Shown here in pieces: positions 15,504-24,538 of a stretch of 33,782 nt of DNA. Below the pieces are notes generated by a model. It worked only from the letters and a program-made list of their open reading frames with translations, had not been told where the DNA came from and did no database searches. How positions within the stretch are numbered: position 1 is the stretch's first letter; every line of letters starts with the position of its first letter. Both the position numbers and the translations under genes were made by a program. Source of the stretch: Anaerolineales bacterium (GTDB lineage: Bacteria > Chloroflexota > Anaerolineae > Anaerolineales > Villigracilaceae); NCBI GenBank assembly GCA_025056175.1, contig JANWWK010000044.1:1-33782 (forward strand). Reading direction: 5' to 3'.

Positions 15504-16666
15504 CGCACACCCAGCAGAATATCCATCGTCAACTGGTCGAGCCGCTCATACTTCAACCCGCGCTGACCAATTGCCACGCGGTCGAACGGTTGCGCCTTCA
15601 GGGCCGCAGCTTTTTCGGGGGAGTATTTGCCAAAGAATGCGCTCATGCTGCCATCATCCGCATTGATTTCGGACAGCAGCGCCTGCACTTCGGGGTCAGC
15701 ATTGAATTGGGCGGCTTTTTCCTTCAGGATGAGATACGTCCGCATACAGCCGCGCGCGAAATCTTTAACGCCCTCGAAATCTTCGGTGCGGTAGGCGTGC
15801 GCATCGAAGTGACGCGAGCCCTGATAGCCGACATCTTCCAGGAATTTGACCAGATAGAAAGCGGCTTTGATGTCGCGCGAGCCGAAGCGCAAGTCCTGGT
15901 CGTAACGGCCGGGGTACTGGTCGTTCAGGTCAATGTGAAAGAGTTTGCCCGCTTCCCAGGCCTGGGCCACGCCGTGCATGAAGTTGATTCCGGCCATGTG
16001 TTCGTGCGCCACTTCCGGGTTCACGCCAACCATTTCGGGGTGGTCGAGGCTCTCGATGAAGGCCAGCATGTGGCCAGTGGTGGGGTTGTAGATGTCGCCG
16101 CGTGGTTCGTTGGGTTTGGCTTCGAGGGCGAATTTCAGGTCATATTTCTGGTCAAGGGCGTATTCGCACAAGAAATTCATTGCTTCGCGCATTCGCTTAA
16201 TTGCCTCTACTGGATTCTTGCTGGAATCCGTCTCCGTGCCTTCGCGCCCGCCCCAAAAGACGTAGACCTTCGCGCCAAACTCAACGCCCAAATCCATTGC
16301 CCGCATGGTTTTTTGCAACGCATACGCACGCACTTTGGGGTCATTGCTGGTAAACGCGCCGTCTTTGAAAATTGGGTCGCTGAATAGATTGGTGGTCGCC
16401 ATCGGCACGGTCAGGCCGGTATCGGCCAGGGCTTTGCGAAACTCTTTTTTGATGGCTTCGGCTTCAGCGGGGGTGGCGTCAATCGGAATCAGGTCGTTGT
16501 CGTGAAAGTTGACGCCATACGCGCCGACTTCGCCGAGCAGGTACACCAGTTCGGCAGGGCTTTTGTGTGGACGCACCGCAGAACCGAACGGGTCAGACCC
16601 GCGCGAGCCGACGGTCCACAGGCCAAAGGTGAATTTGTGTTCGGGTTTGGGGGTGTAATCGGACAT
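15500..16666 (-). CDS. xylA: xylose isomerase
   Basis: This 388-residue cytoplasmic TIM-barrel enzyme interconverts D-xylose and D-xylulose with two divalent metals. It is the short, actinomycete-like class. The catalytic F-H-D-N-D-L motif gives His55 and Asp58, and metal and substrate residues lie in [12 protein letters not shown] (Glu183, Lys185). Further metal ligands occur in E-V-A-H-E-H and H-I-D-L-N-D-Q. It is the last gene of the xylan-use locus, 15 bases after the GH3 gene, with AGGAG before the start. No xylulokinase follows, because the next gene is convergent. Its stop overlaps the redoxin stop. Confidence 0.95.
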   Translation of the reverse strand: MSDYTPKPEHKFTFGLWTVGSRGSDPFGSAVRPHKSPAELVYLLGEVGAYGVNFHDNDLIPIDATPAEAEAIKKEFRKALADTGLTVPMATTNLFSDPIFKDGAFTSNDPKVRAYALQKTMRAMDLGVEFGAKVYVFWGGREGTETDSSKNPVEAIKRMREAMNFLCEYALDQKYDLKFALEAKPNEPRGDIYNPTTGHMLAFIESLDHPEMVGVNPEVAHEHMAGINFMHGVAQAWEAGKLFHIDLNDQYPGRYDQDLRFGSRDIKAAFYLVKFLEDVGYQGSRHFDAHAYRTEDFEGVKDFARGCMRTYLILKEKAAQFNADPEVQALLSEINADDGSMSAFFGKYSPEKAAALKAQPFDRVAIGQRGLKYERLDQLTMDILLGVR

Positions 16667-16681
16667 AGGAAGCTCCTGGAA

Positions 16682-18799
16682 TCAAGAAAGTTGAAATTCA
16701 ATACTCACCGGCTGCGGCGCACCGAGGGCTACGCCGCGCGCACCAGGCGAGCAGCCGCCCGCGGTCAGGCGAAATTTACCCGCTTCCAATCTCGGCTTGC
16801 CATCATCATCGTACAACATGAGCATTTCCGGCGTCACGCGGAGTTCCACCTTTCGGCATTCGCCGGGCTGCAAATGGATGCGTTGAAACCCCACCAGACG
16901 GCTGAGCGGTGCGGGCAAACGACTTTCGAGCGCGCTCAGGTAAAACTGCACCACTTCGTCACCGGCCACAGTGCCTGTATTTTGCACGGTCACTTCGACG
17001 CGGAAACCGTCACGCGAGGCGGTTTCGGCGCACAAATCCCGGTAGGCAAAAGTCGTATAGGAGAGGCCAAACCCAAATGGATAGAGCGGCTCTGCGGTCA
17101 TGTAGCGATACGTCCGCCCGGTCATGTTGTAATCCTCGAACGGCGGAAGCTGCTCTAACGATTTGGGGAACGTGACCGGCAACTTTCCGCCCGGCGCGGC
17201 ATCGCCGAACAAGACGTCCGCCACCGCGCGCCCGCCTTCCATACCCGGATACCAGACGAACAGAATGGCATCCACCAGGTCTTCCACCTCGCCCAGCGCA
17301 ATCGGGCTGCCGCCGGTGAGAACCAGCACAATCTTCGCGCCATGCGCGGCCAGTTCCTTAATGTAGTTTACCTGCACGTCTGGCAACGAAATGCTCTCGC
17401 GGTCGCCGTTGAGCGGAGTGAGCAGCGATTCGCCTTCCTCGCCTTCCAGGAAGGGCGAAGACCCGCCGCACACAATCGTCACATCCGCCGATTGCGCCAT
17501 ATAGGGCGCCCACGTTTGCGGAACTTCGCGCGGATGTTTGAGCAGCGTGCCGGGGTGATATTCCATGCCCATCCCTTCGGGCAGGCGTCCGGTGATGCCC
17601 TCCAACAGGGTCACCATACGGTCGTTGAAGCCGTAATAGTTGCCGAGCAACACCTCCAGGCTGGCAGCGGTTGGACCGGTGACGAAAATTTTGCGGACAT
17701 CTGATTTGATAGGCAAGAGATTGTTTCTGTTTTTAAGCAAAACAACCGATTTTACGGCGGCCTGGTAGGCCAGTTGACGGTGGGCTTCGCAGGCCACCAC
17801 GTCCAACCCAATAGAAGCAAACGGCACGGCTTCGGGCGGGTCGAACATACCCAGCTTGAAACGCGTAGCGAGCGTACGCGCGAGGGCGCGGTCTACATCC
17901 GCTTCAGTAATCAGCCCGCGCCGAATGGCTTCGGGAATTTCGTTGAAGACATGGTCACAACCCAGGTCACAGCCCTTCTTCAAGGCCAGCGCCGCCGATT
18001 CGGCTGCGTCAGCGGTCACTTTGTGGTTGGTGTGGAAATCATTCAGCGCGCCGCAATCCGAAACGACATGGCCCTCGAAGCCCCATTCGCCGCGCAGGAT
18101 GTCCTCGAGCAGGAGCTGACTGGCGCAGCAGGGTTCATCGAGAGTGCGGTTATACGCGCCCATGACCGCTTCGACTTTTGCTTCTGTCACCAGTTTCTTG
18201 AAGGCTGGCAGGTAAGTTTCGCGCAAATCGCGCCGCGAAACGATGGCGTTGAAGTGATGGCGGTCTCGCTCCGGCCCGGAGTGGACGGCATAATGCTTGG
18301 CGCAGGCCGCTGCCTTCAAGTATTTGGGATGGTCGCCCTGCAAGCCGCGCACAAAGGCCGCCCCCATTTCGCCGGTCAGGAAGGGGTCTTCGCCCCAGGT
18401 TTCCTGGCCGCGCCCCCAGCGTGGGTCGCGGAAGATGTTGATGTTCGGTGACCAGAAGGTCAGCCCCTGATACTGGTCGGTATAGCCGTTGCGCTTCAAG
18501 GCGGCGTGATACTTGGCGCGGCCTTCATCGCCGATGGCCGAACCAATCTGACGAATTAACGCCGGGTCCCAGGTAGCAGCCATGCCAATCGCCTGCGGAA
18601 AGACCGTAGCGCGTCCATTGCGCGCCACGCCGTGCAGGGCTTCGCTCCAGTAGTTGTACGCCGGGATGCCCAAACGCGGAATGCCATGCGCCGGGTGACT
18701 CATCAGGCCGACTTTTTCTTCGAGCGTCAGGCGCGAAATCAGGTCGCGTACGCGCTCCTGCATGGGAAGTTCAGGGTCGAGATAAGCGGGTTGGGTCAT
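16682..18799 (-). CDS. GH3 family beta-xylosidase/beta-glucosidase
   Basis: This 705-residue glycoside hydrolase has no signal peptide, so it is predicted to act in the cytoplasm on imported oligosaccharides. The N-terminal (alpha/beta)8 domain includes Y-W-S-E-A-L-H-G-V-A-R, a motif frequent in GH3 xylosidases, then K-H-Y-A-V-H-S-G. The catalytic nucleophile is Asp248 in G-H-V-V-S-D-C-G-A. The alpha/beta sandwich domain follows (about 345-560), and a fibronectin-III-like C-terminal domain ends near 700. A-G-A-AGGA-type ribosome binding sequence precedes the start. It lies 11 bases after the GH8 fusion gene and before xylA. Beta-xylosidase is favoured by motif and context, and beta-glucosidase or arabinosidase activity is possible. 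Confidence 0.9.
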   Translation of the reverse strand: MTQPAYLDPELPMQERVRDLISRLTLEEKVGLMSHPAHGIPRLGIPAYNYWSEALHGVARNGRATVFPQAIGMAATWDPALIRQIGSAIGDEGRAKYHAALKRNGYTDQYQGLTFWSPNINIFRDPRWGRGQETWGEDPFLTGEMGAAFVRGLQGDHPKYLKAAACAKHYAVHSGPERDRHHFNAIVSRRDLRETYLPAFKKLVTEAKVEAVMGAYNRTLDEPCCASQLLLEDILRGEWGFEGHVVSDCGALNDFHTNHKVTADAAESAALALKKGCDLGCDHVFNEIPEAIRRGLITEADVDRALARTLATRFKLGMFDPPEAVPFASIGLDVVACEAHRQLAYQAAVKSVVLLKNRNNLLPIKSDVRKIFVTGPTAASLEVLLGNYYGFNDRMVTLLEGITGRLPEGMGMEYHPGTLLKHPREVPQTWAPYMAQSADVTIVCGGSSPFLEGEEGESLLTPLNGDRESISLPDVQVNYIKELAAHGAKIVLVLTGGSPIALGEVEDLVDAILFVWYPGMEGGRAVADVLFGDAAPGGKLPVTFPKSLEQLPPFEDYNMTGRTYRYMTAEPLYPFGFGLSYTTFAYRDLCAETASRDGFRVEVTVQNTGTVAGDEVVQFYLSALESRLPAPLSRLVGFQRIHLQPGECRKVELRVTPEMLMLYDDDGKPRLEAGKFRLTAGGCSPGARGVALGAPQPVSIEFQLS

Positions 18800-18810
18800 A
18801 AATCCTTCTT

Positions 18811-20961
18811 TTACGGTTGAAGCGTATCGAAAAGGCCAGGATTAGCCCGCAGCCAGAACGGCTGCGCAGTTTCGGCCTTCCAGCTTTTCGCAAACTCCGG
18901 GTCATCGAACCGGGCGGGGACGGCGTTCCAATACATCAACGCACGAACCACATCGTTATTGGCGCGCACAAAAGCGAACAGGGGCGCGAACCAGCCCATC
19001 CAATCGGCTTCTGCCGCCGGAACAGCCGCAATGATAACCGGTTTTGAGCGTTCACGGGAGAAATTCAAGACAGATTCAAGCGATTGATTTTCACATGCGG
19101 AAACCTGTTCACGATACGAGACCGCCACCCAATCCACAAATTCATCGCCGGGATACCAGACCTCGGGCGATTGGCCGCCAAACGGCGACTCACACGCCCC
19201 GGCAGTATGCCACACCCAGGCAATCTGCTTCGCGCCGGATGCTTGCGCCCGTTGGTAAACATACCTCCACGCTGAAACATAACGCTCCGGCTCATCGCCA
19301 TTCCCTGCCTGGTCGAACTCCGGCCCCAGCCGCAGGAACACCGGGCGCTGGAGCGCAGCCAGCGCCGCAAGCAAGGAATCAATTTGGGAATCGAATTTTC
19401 CAGCCAAAACGGAATCGGCCTGACCGGAAAACAACAGTCCCACCGAGAGAACGCTGTTCGGGTAACGCTTCGCCAGAGCATTCAGCGCGTCCAGGTCGAG
19501 CGCATCAAGCGCGAGTTCCAGGCTCACCCCGCCCGGCGCGCTGACGACCTTATCGAAATACGCATTCACCGCTTCCGCATCCGGCCCAACCAGGAGCAGG
19601 GCTTTGCCCGTGATGGGCGCGAATTTGCCCTCGATGGCGCGCGGTGGGGGCGGGGCCTCCACGCGCGGCGTAACGCCCGGCTCATAAATGCGGAAGTTGC
19701 CGCTGGCTTGCAGAAGACCAAGCAGGTAGAGCAAGCCATCATAATAGCGATACTTGCCGGTGGGGATGGCGGCATCCCACAAGGCCTGCACAAACGGCTT
19801 ACCGATTTCCGGGTCGGCGGCATGCGCCAGGACAGCATTCGTAGCAATCAGGCCAGTAGCGCGGTGACCGGCAAGGGGTTTACCATCCAGCGAATACTCG
19901 GCCACGTACTGGTCTATGCCCTGCGAGGCAAAGAACGACAACTGGCGATTGGCCTGTTCCCGATACCAGGCCGAAGGATAGAACCAGACATAATCCATGC
20001 CGATATTTGCGCCCACGCGAAAGGCGTCATAGCGGAACTGGCCATGATAGTCGTCATTGTATGGGCGGCCATCGAAATACGAATAATTCGGGGCCAGACC
20101 AGTTTCGGGATGAACCGCTTTGGGCAGGAAATCGCGGCTGGCGGCGGCGGCTTCTTTCCAAAAATCGTTGTTCTTATCGGCCCAGCGCGCCCACAATTCG
20201 TAGTAGTGCGGCATGTGATACGAAGCATCGGTAAATTTAGAATTTTCCCCCAACTGCGGCACAAAGACGACCTGCTTCGTTTCCGGGTCGAACAGGTTGG
20301 TTGCCAGGCTGCCGCCCAATTCTTTGGCGTTCAGGGCGACATCGAGAATCGATTGTGCTTCGGCGCGGTAATTGAAAATTCCCTCGCCGCTGCCCCAGCG
20401 CGCATCGGCAAAGAACAGCGCCATCACAAACCACACTTCGCCATCCGAAGCCGGGTTGGCGGCCAGTTGCGTGCCATCGGTCTTGCAGTGCCAGGCAAAG
20501 TAGCCCTTGTAACCGCCGTCGGTCTGGTACATATAGGTTTTTGCCCATTTCCAGAGACGGTCAAATTCTTCTTTTTTATTTAGCTGAACGGCAATCATCA
20601 TGCCGTAGGACATGCCTTCTGAGCGTACATCGTCATTGCCCGTATCGAGCATATAAGCCATATCACTGCCCACCGGGTAATAAACGCGCTCCGAAACGTC
20701 ATCCCCATAAAAGAGTTGCTGAAAAGCCGCTTCGATTTTGGCTTGCGTTTCGGCTTCGCTCTTGCCGAGATATTTTGCAAACAGGTTGGGGTACTCGCCG
20801 GTCTCATACGCGCCTGCCTGGGGCAGTGGGAGCGGGGTGGGGGTCGGTGGCTGGGTAGGCATAGGGGCGGTTTCCGTCACAGAAGGAGCCGGGCCGGCAC
20901 AAGCGGCCAGCAGGGTCAACAGGAAAAAAAGCGAAAGGAAACGGAGGGGCGTGGTGTGCAT
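18811..20961 (-). CDS. lipoprotein GH8 oligoxylanase fused to a degenerate GH26-like domain
   Basis: This 716-residue surface lipoprotein has a signal peptide with lipobox L-A-A-C (Cys21), then a Pro/Thr linker to about residue 48. Residues about 52-427 are a GH8 domain like reducing-end xylose-releasing exo-oligoxylanase. Glu115 (S-E-G-M-S-Y-G) is the general acid, Asp173 (A-S-D-G-E) the substrate-shaping residue and Asp312 (Y-D-A-F-R-V) the general base. After a Pro-rich linker (about 428-447), residues 448-710 resemble a GH26 barrel: L-R-L-G-P-E-F-D (Glu548), A-W-R-Y-V-Y, I-A-W-V-W-H-T, W-Y-P-G-D-E-F-V-D-W-V. However, the strand expected to carry the nucleophile Glu reads P-V-I-I-A-A-V-P. 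The second domain is therefore likely non-catalytic or altered. It sits between GH43 and GH3 genes. Confidence 0.85.
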   Translation of the reverse strand: MHTTPLRFLSLFFLLTLLAACAGPAPSVTETAPMPTQPPTPTPLPLPQAGAYETGEYPNLFAKYLGKSEAETQAKIEAAFQQLFYGDDVSERVYYPVGSDMAYMLDTGNDDVRSEGMSYGMMIAVQLNKKEEFDRLWKWAKTYMYQTDGGYKGYFAWHCKTDGTQLAANPASDGEVWFVMALFFADARWGSGEGIFNYRAEAQSILDVALNAKELGGSLATNLFDPETKQVVFVPQLGENSKFTDASYHMPHYYELWARWADKNNDFWKEAAAASRDFLPKAVHPETGLAPNYSYFDGRPYNDDYHGQFRYDAFRVGANIGMDYVWFYPSAWYREQANRQLSFFASQGIDQYVAEYSLDGKPLAGHRATGLIATNAVLAHAADPEIGKPFVQALWDAAIPTGKYRYYDGLLYLLGLLQASGNFRIYEPGVTPRVEAPPPPRAIEGKFAPITGKALLLVGPDAEAVNAYFDKVVSAPGGVSLELALDALDLDALNALAKRYPNSVLSVGLLFSGQADSVLAGKFDSQIDSLLAALAALQRPVFLRLGPEFDQAGNGDEPERYVSAWRYVYQRAQASGAKQIAWVWHTAGACESPFGGQSPEVWYPGDEFVDWVAVSYREQVSACENQSLESVLNFSRERSKPVIIAAVPAAEADWMGWFAPLFAFVRANNDVVRALMYWNAVPARFDDPEFAKSWKAETAQPFWLRANPGLFDTLQP

Positions 20962-21034
20962 TCTGAATTGCCTCGTGATTCTTCAATTCTGGCATCCGGG
21001 CTTCGCGTAATCTGCATGCCTGAATGCCCCAAAA

Positions 21035-22594
21035 TTAAATCAATTCGCCATATTCAAACCAGTCGAAATCAGCCCAATTGCTGCCCGGCTGTCCATTGCT
21101 GCTGGCATACATGCCCACATACGCGCCGATGAAACCACCCGCTACTGGCGTACTCAAAATGCGCCCATCAGCATTCTCAAACAGCGCGCGCCAGGTGCCG
21201 GCTTCATCGGCAAAGTAGAAACTGTACTCCTGCCCGCGCGCTTCGATTTTCAGGCGAATTTCGGGAACGGAAATCGGCGTTTGGGCCAGAATCTCATCCA
21301 CGCCTGCGGCGCGCTTCACCAGCCGAAGGAGGGGTTGCTCTTCGCGCGTGACGATGAAACGGTAGTGATAATCGGGGCTTTGATTGAGCGCCAGTCCGGC
21401 GCATTCGTGCGCGGAGGCAGGCGTGAACTCGAACGCGGCTTGCGCGGTGAACGAAAAGTGCTGCTGTCTGCGGCCGATGAAAGCCGGACCGGCGTGTTCG
21501 GAGAGCTGCTCCGGGCGCAGATACAGGCGCAAAAAGCCGGGGCGTTCTTTCAGGCTGCTAAACCGCTCCGGCGAAACACGCAGGGAATTCCACACGAAGG
21601 CGAGCGTCTCAGCATCGAAATCATCGCGCGCCGGAAGGGAAGGCCAGGGATGCGACGGCAGATTGGGCGCCGGGTACTCAAACTCGACCCTGCCCGTGCC
21701 GGGACTGAAAATGGGCCAGCCTTCCTCCCAACGGACGGGGACGAGAAAGGTTTCACGCCCCAGGTTGTAGAAATAGCCGCCATACGGACGCATTGCCAGC
21801 AAAACCGCCCACCACTCGCCTGCGGGCGTCTCCACCAGGTCAGCATGGCCGGTGCCGACAATCGGGTAATCCAGCCCCAGGTGGCGGTGCGTGAGAACCG
21901 GGTTGCCCGGATTCGATTCGTAAGGACCGGTCACACTGCGGCTGCGGGCAATTGTCACCGCATGGTGATGCCCGGTGCCGCCTTCAGCAATCATCAGGTA
22001 ATACCAATCACCAATTTTGTAGAGATGCGGCGCTTCGGCCCAGCGCGCGCCTTTGAGCGCGCCATCCCATAAGACCAGCGGCTTGCCCACCAGCCGCATG
22101 GTTTCTAAATCCAACGCTTGCAGCCAGATTTCGGTATGTCCCTCAAATTGAGGATTGGATACCATGCGGCTGCCAACATACCAGACGCGGCCATCGTCAT
22201 CGAACAGGAGCGAGGGGTCAATCCCCTCGGCTCCTTCCAGCCAGTAAGGCTCAGACCAGGGTCCAGCCGGGTCGGTTGCAGTGACGATGAAATTGCCGGC
22301 TTGCTTTTTGCCACTGACCAGGGTGTTGATGATGTAAAACATTCCGTTGTGATAGCGAATGGTGGGAGCATACAGACCACCGGAGGAGGGAACGCCCTCC
22401 AGCGGCAGTTGCGATTCGCGCGTGAGCGCATGGCCGATTTGCCTCCAGTGAACCAGGTCACGGCTGTGAAAAATGGGCAGGCCGGGGAAGTACTCGAAGG
22501 TCGAAGTGACCAGGTAAAAATCATCCCCTGCGCGACAGAGAGAAGGGTCGGGATAACAACCAGGCAGGATGGGGTTGCGGAAGGTCGCTGGCAT
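21035..22594 (-). CDS. GH43 family beta-xylosidase
   Basis: This 519-residue enzyme lacks a signal peptide and is predicted to act inside the cell. The five-bladed propeller (about 1-310) has the three acidic GH43 residues: Asp16 (Y-P-D-P-S, general base), Asp126 (G-I-D-P-S, pKa modulator) and Glu187 (W-A-E-A-P-H, general acid). A beta-sandwich domain of the GH43 C2 type spans about 320-519 and usually contributes to the active site of beta-1,4-xylosidases. It would release xylose from non-reducing ends of imported xylooligosaccharides; arabinofuranosidase activity is an alternative. It starts 6 bases after the second permease gene, and 73 bases separate its stop from the GH8 fusion gene. Confidence 0.92.
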   Translation of the reverse strand: MPATFRNPILPGCYPDPSLCRAGDDFYLVTSTFEYFPGLPIFHSRDLVHWRQIGHALTRESQLPLEGVPSSGGLYAPTIRYHNGMFYIINTLVSGKKQAGNFIVTATDPAGPWSEPYWLEGAEGIDPSLLFDDDGRVWYVGSRMVSNPQFEGHTEIWLQALDLETMRLVGKPLVLWDGALKGARWAEAPHLYKIGDWYYLMIAEGGTGHHHAVTIARSRSVTGPYESNPGNPVLTHRHLGLDYPIVGTGHADLVETPAGEWWAVLLAMRPYGGYFYNLGRETFLVPVRWEEGWPIFSPGTGRVEFEYPAPNLPSHPWPSLPARDDFDAETLAFVWNSLRVSPERFSSLKERPGFLRLYLRPEQLSEHAGPAFIGRRQQHFSFTAQAAFEFTPASAHECAGLALNQSPDYHYRFIVTREEQPLLRLVKRAAGVDEILAQTPISVPEIRLKIEARGQEYSFYFADEAGTWRALFENADGRILSTPVAGGFIGAYVGMYASSNGQPGSNWADFDWFEYGELI

Positions 22595-22600
22595 GGCAGG

Positions 22601-23467
22601 TTAACCTTTCACGGCGCCAGCCGTCAGACCGGAGACAATTTGGCGCTCGGCGAAGAGATAGAAAATAATGGTCGGCAGAGCCGAGAGCAGAACGAAGGCG
22701 GAAACCAGCGCCAGGTCTTGCCCATACTGCCCCTGGAATTGCATGGTGCCAAGTGGGAGCGGCCAGAGTTTGTCGTTGTTGATGACCACCAGCGGCACGA
22801 GCAGGTCATTCCAGCTCATAATCATCGTCAGCGCGGCCACGGCAGCCAGAGCAGGTTTGGCGAGCGGCAGCAGGATGCGCCAGAAGAAATCGAAGGCGGT
22901 ACAGCCGTCAATGTAAGCTGCGTCCTGTAATTCGGCGGGAATAGCGGCAAAGAATCCGCGCAAAATCAGGATATTGCCCGAAAGCTGGAAAGCGGTTTGC
23001 ACGATGATGACGCCCCACAGGTTATCGAGCAGGTTCAACTGACGCAGGACGAAATAGACCGGCAGGATGGCGATGTTGATGGGAAACATCAGACCAAGCG
23101 TGAAAAGCTGGAAAACCCAGTTCTTGAAGCGAAAATCCATGCGCGAGAAGATGAAAGCCGCCAGACTGCAAATGACCACCACGCCGGTCGTGGTTGCCAC
23201 CATCACCATCACGCTGTTCCACAGCATCGGCCAGAAAGAATAGCGCGGGGTGGTCAGGATGGAAATCAGATTTTCCCAGCGCGGCGGAATGGGCGGCGTA
23301 TAAGGGCTGGACATCAATTCGCCGCGCGTCTTGAGGGCGCCAAAAACCAGGATGACGATGGGGACGAAGACCAGGATGACGACCGTCACCAGCACAGAAT
23401 ACTGGAGAAGGCGTTGAAAGAACTTTCGCGCGTTCCAGGCAGGGCGGTAAGTGGCAGTGGCTTGCAT
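22601..23467 (-). CDS. sugar ABC transporter permease (MalG-type)
   Basis: This 288-residue inner-membrane permease of the CUT1 group has about six helices. The EAA-type loop that contacts the ATPase reads D-A-A-Y-I-D-G-C-T-A-F-D-F-F-W-R-I-L-L-P, and the C-terminus (I-V-S-G-L-T-A-G-A-V-K-G) is typical of MalG-like subunits. It is paired with the MalF-type gene 4 bases upstream and the binding-protein gene before that. No ATPase gene is present nearby, so a shared MsmX-like ATPase encoded elsewhere is expected. Confidence 0.93.
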   Translation of the reverse strand: MQATATYRPAWNARKFFQRLLQYSVLVTVVILVFVPIVILVFGALKTRGELMSSPYTPPIPPRWENLISILTTPRYSFWPMLWNSVMVMVATTTGVVVICSLAAFIFSRMDFRFKNWVFQLFTLGLMFPINIAILPVYFVLRQLNLLDNLWGVIIVQTAFQLSGNILILRGFFAAIPAELQDAAYIDGCTAFDFFWRILLPLAKPALAAVAALTMIMSWNDLLVPLVVINNDKLWPLPLGTMQFQGQYGQDLALVSAFVLLSALPTIIFYLFAERQIVSGLTAGAVKG

Positions 23468-23471
23468 AGGG

Positions 23472-24422
23472 CTATCCTTCCAATCCAGAGAGATAGTCGG
23501 GTTTGCGGGTGAAATGCAGATAAATGAGCGAGAAAATCAGGCACAGCAGAAACATGTAAATGGCAACCGCCGAGCCATAGCCCAGCTGAAAGCGCACAAA
23601 CCCAAAGCGGTACATGTAAGTTGCCATCGTCTCGCTGGCGTTCACCGGGCCGCCTTTGCTCATAATCCAGACCATGATGAACTGCTGGAGCGAACCCAGC
23701 ACAGAAATGTAAACCGAAGTGCGGATGGTGCTGCTCAGGAGCGGCAGGGTGATGTAAAAGAAATTTTGCAGGGCATTGGCGCCATCTACACGCCCGGCTT
23801 CTTCTATTTCACTGGGGATGTTTTGCAAGCCGGTCATGAACAGGAGCATGTGATAGCCAAAATATTTCCAGGTGAGCGCGGCAAAGATGGCAATCAGCAC
23901 CAGGTTGGGGTTGCCCAGCCAGGCCTGGGGCTGCCCGCCCAGCGCCACGATAACAGCATTGACAAAGCCCCGGTCAGGGTCCGGGTTCAGGATGAACAAC
24001 CACATCAACGCAGCAATGACTTCGGAGAGAACGTAAGGCAGAAAAAACACCGTGCGAAAGAACACCCGCCCGGGCAAATCGCGCCCCACCAGCACCGCGA
24101 GCAAAAGAGAGAGCGGCAACTGAACCAACAGCGAAAGGGCAATAATCAAAAGGCCATTCCGCAACGCAATCAGGAACACCCTATCTTTGAGAATGTTCTT
24201 GAAATTATCCAGGCCCACGAAATCCACCGCCGGACCAAAACCTTTCCAGTTAAACAGGCTGTAATACACCGATTGCAGGATGGGGTACACCACAAACAAG
24301 AGAAACAAAACAACCGCCGGAAGCAGGAACAGGAAAATCATCAAATTGTCCTGAAACCGGCGGGGCAGCCCGGCAGAAGGTTTGAGCTTAAGGAGATTTG
24401 AGATTGCGGGAAGCGATTGCAT
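23472..24422 (-). CDS. sugar ABC transporter permease (MalF-type)
   Basis: This 316-residue inner-membrane permease of the CUT1 family has about six helices, preceded by a cytoplasmic N-terminus with P-R-R-F-Q-D-N. The EAA loop reads E-E-A-G-R-V-D-G-A-N-A-L-Q-N-F-F, followed by L-P-L-L. The ATG at 24422 is preferred over an upstream start because GGAG lies seven bases before it and the extra residues look unlike the family. It is separated from the binding-protein gene by an attenuator-like terminator and couples closely to the MalG-type gene (4 bases). Confidence 0.92.
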   Translation of the reverse strand: MQSLPAISNLLKLKPSAGLPRRFQDNLMIFLFLLPAVVLFLLFVVYPILQSVYYSLFNWKGFGPAVDFVGLDNFKNILKDRVFLIALRNGLLIIALSLLVQLPLSLLLAVLVGRDLPGRVFFRTVFFLPYVLSEVIAALMWLFILNPDPDRGFVNAVIVALGGQPQAWLGNPNLVLIAIFAALTWKYFGYHMLLFMTGLQNIPSEIEEAGRVDGANALQNFFYITLPLLSSTIRTSVYISVLGSLQQFIMVWIMSKGGPVNASETMATYMYRFGFVRFQLGYGSAVAIYMFLLCLIFSLIYLHFTRKPDYLSGLEG

Positions 24423-24477
24423 CGCGGCACTCCAGGAGAAGGATAGGAGCGGAGGAAACGAACAACAACATTTTCTC

Positions 24478-24523
24478 AAAAAAGGGCGGGGAAGAAGCCC
24501 TTGCTACAACCTGTTCCCCGCCC
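24478..24523 (-). terminator. intra-operon terminator/attenuator after the binding-protein gene
   Basis: Arms GGGCGGGGAA (24484-24493) and TTCCCCGCCC (24514-24523) form a 10-bp GC-rich stem with a 20-base loop. On the minus strand the stem is followed by six T (24478-24483). Its place between binding protein and permeases would yield more binding-protein mRNA than permease mRNA, a common ABC operon arrangement. Confidence 0.85.
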
Positions 24524-24538
24524 CAGGTGAAAGGCAGA

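Noticed and set aside
19384-20583. A 399-codon plus-strand open frame.
   Set aside because: It is antisense to the GH8 fusion gene, whose catalytic motifs are intact, and has no recognisable domain.
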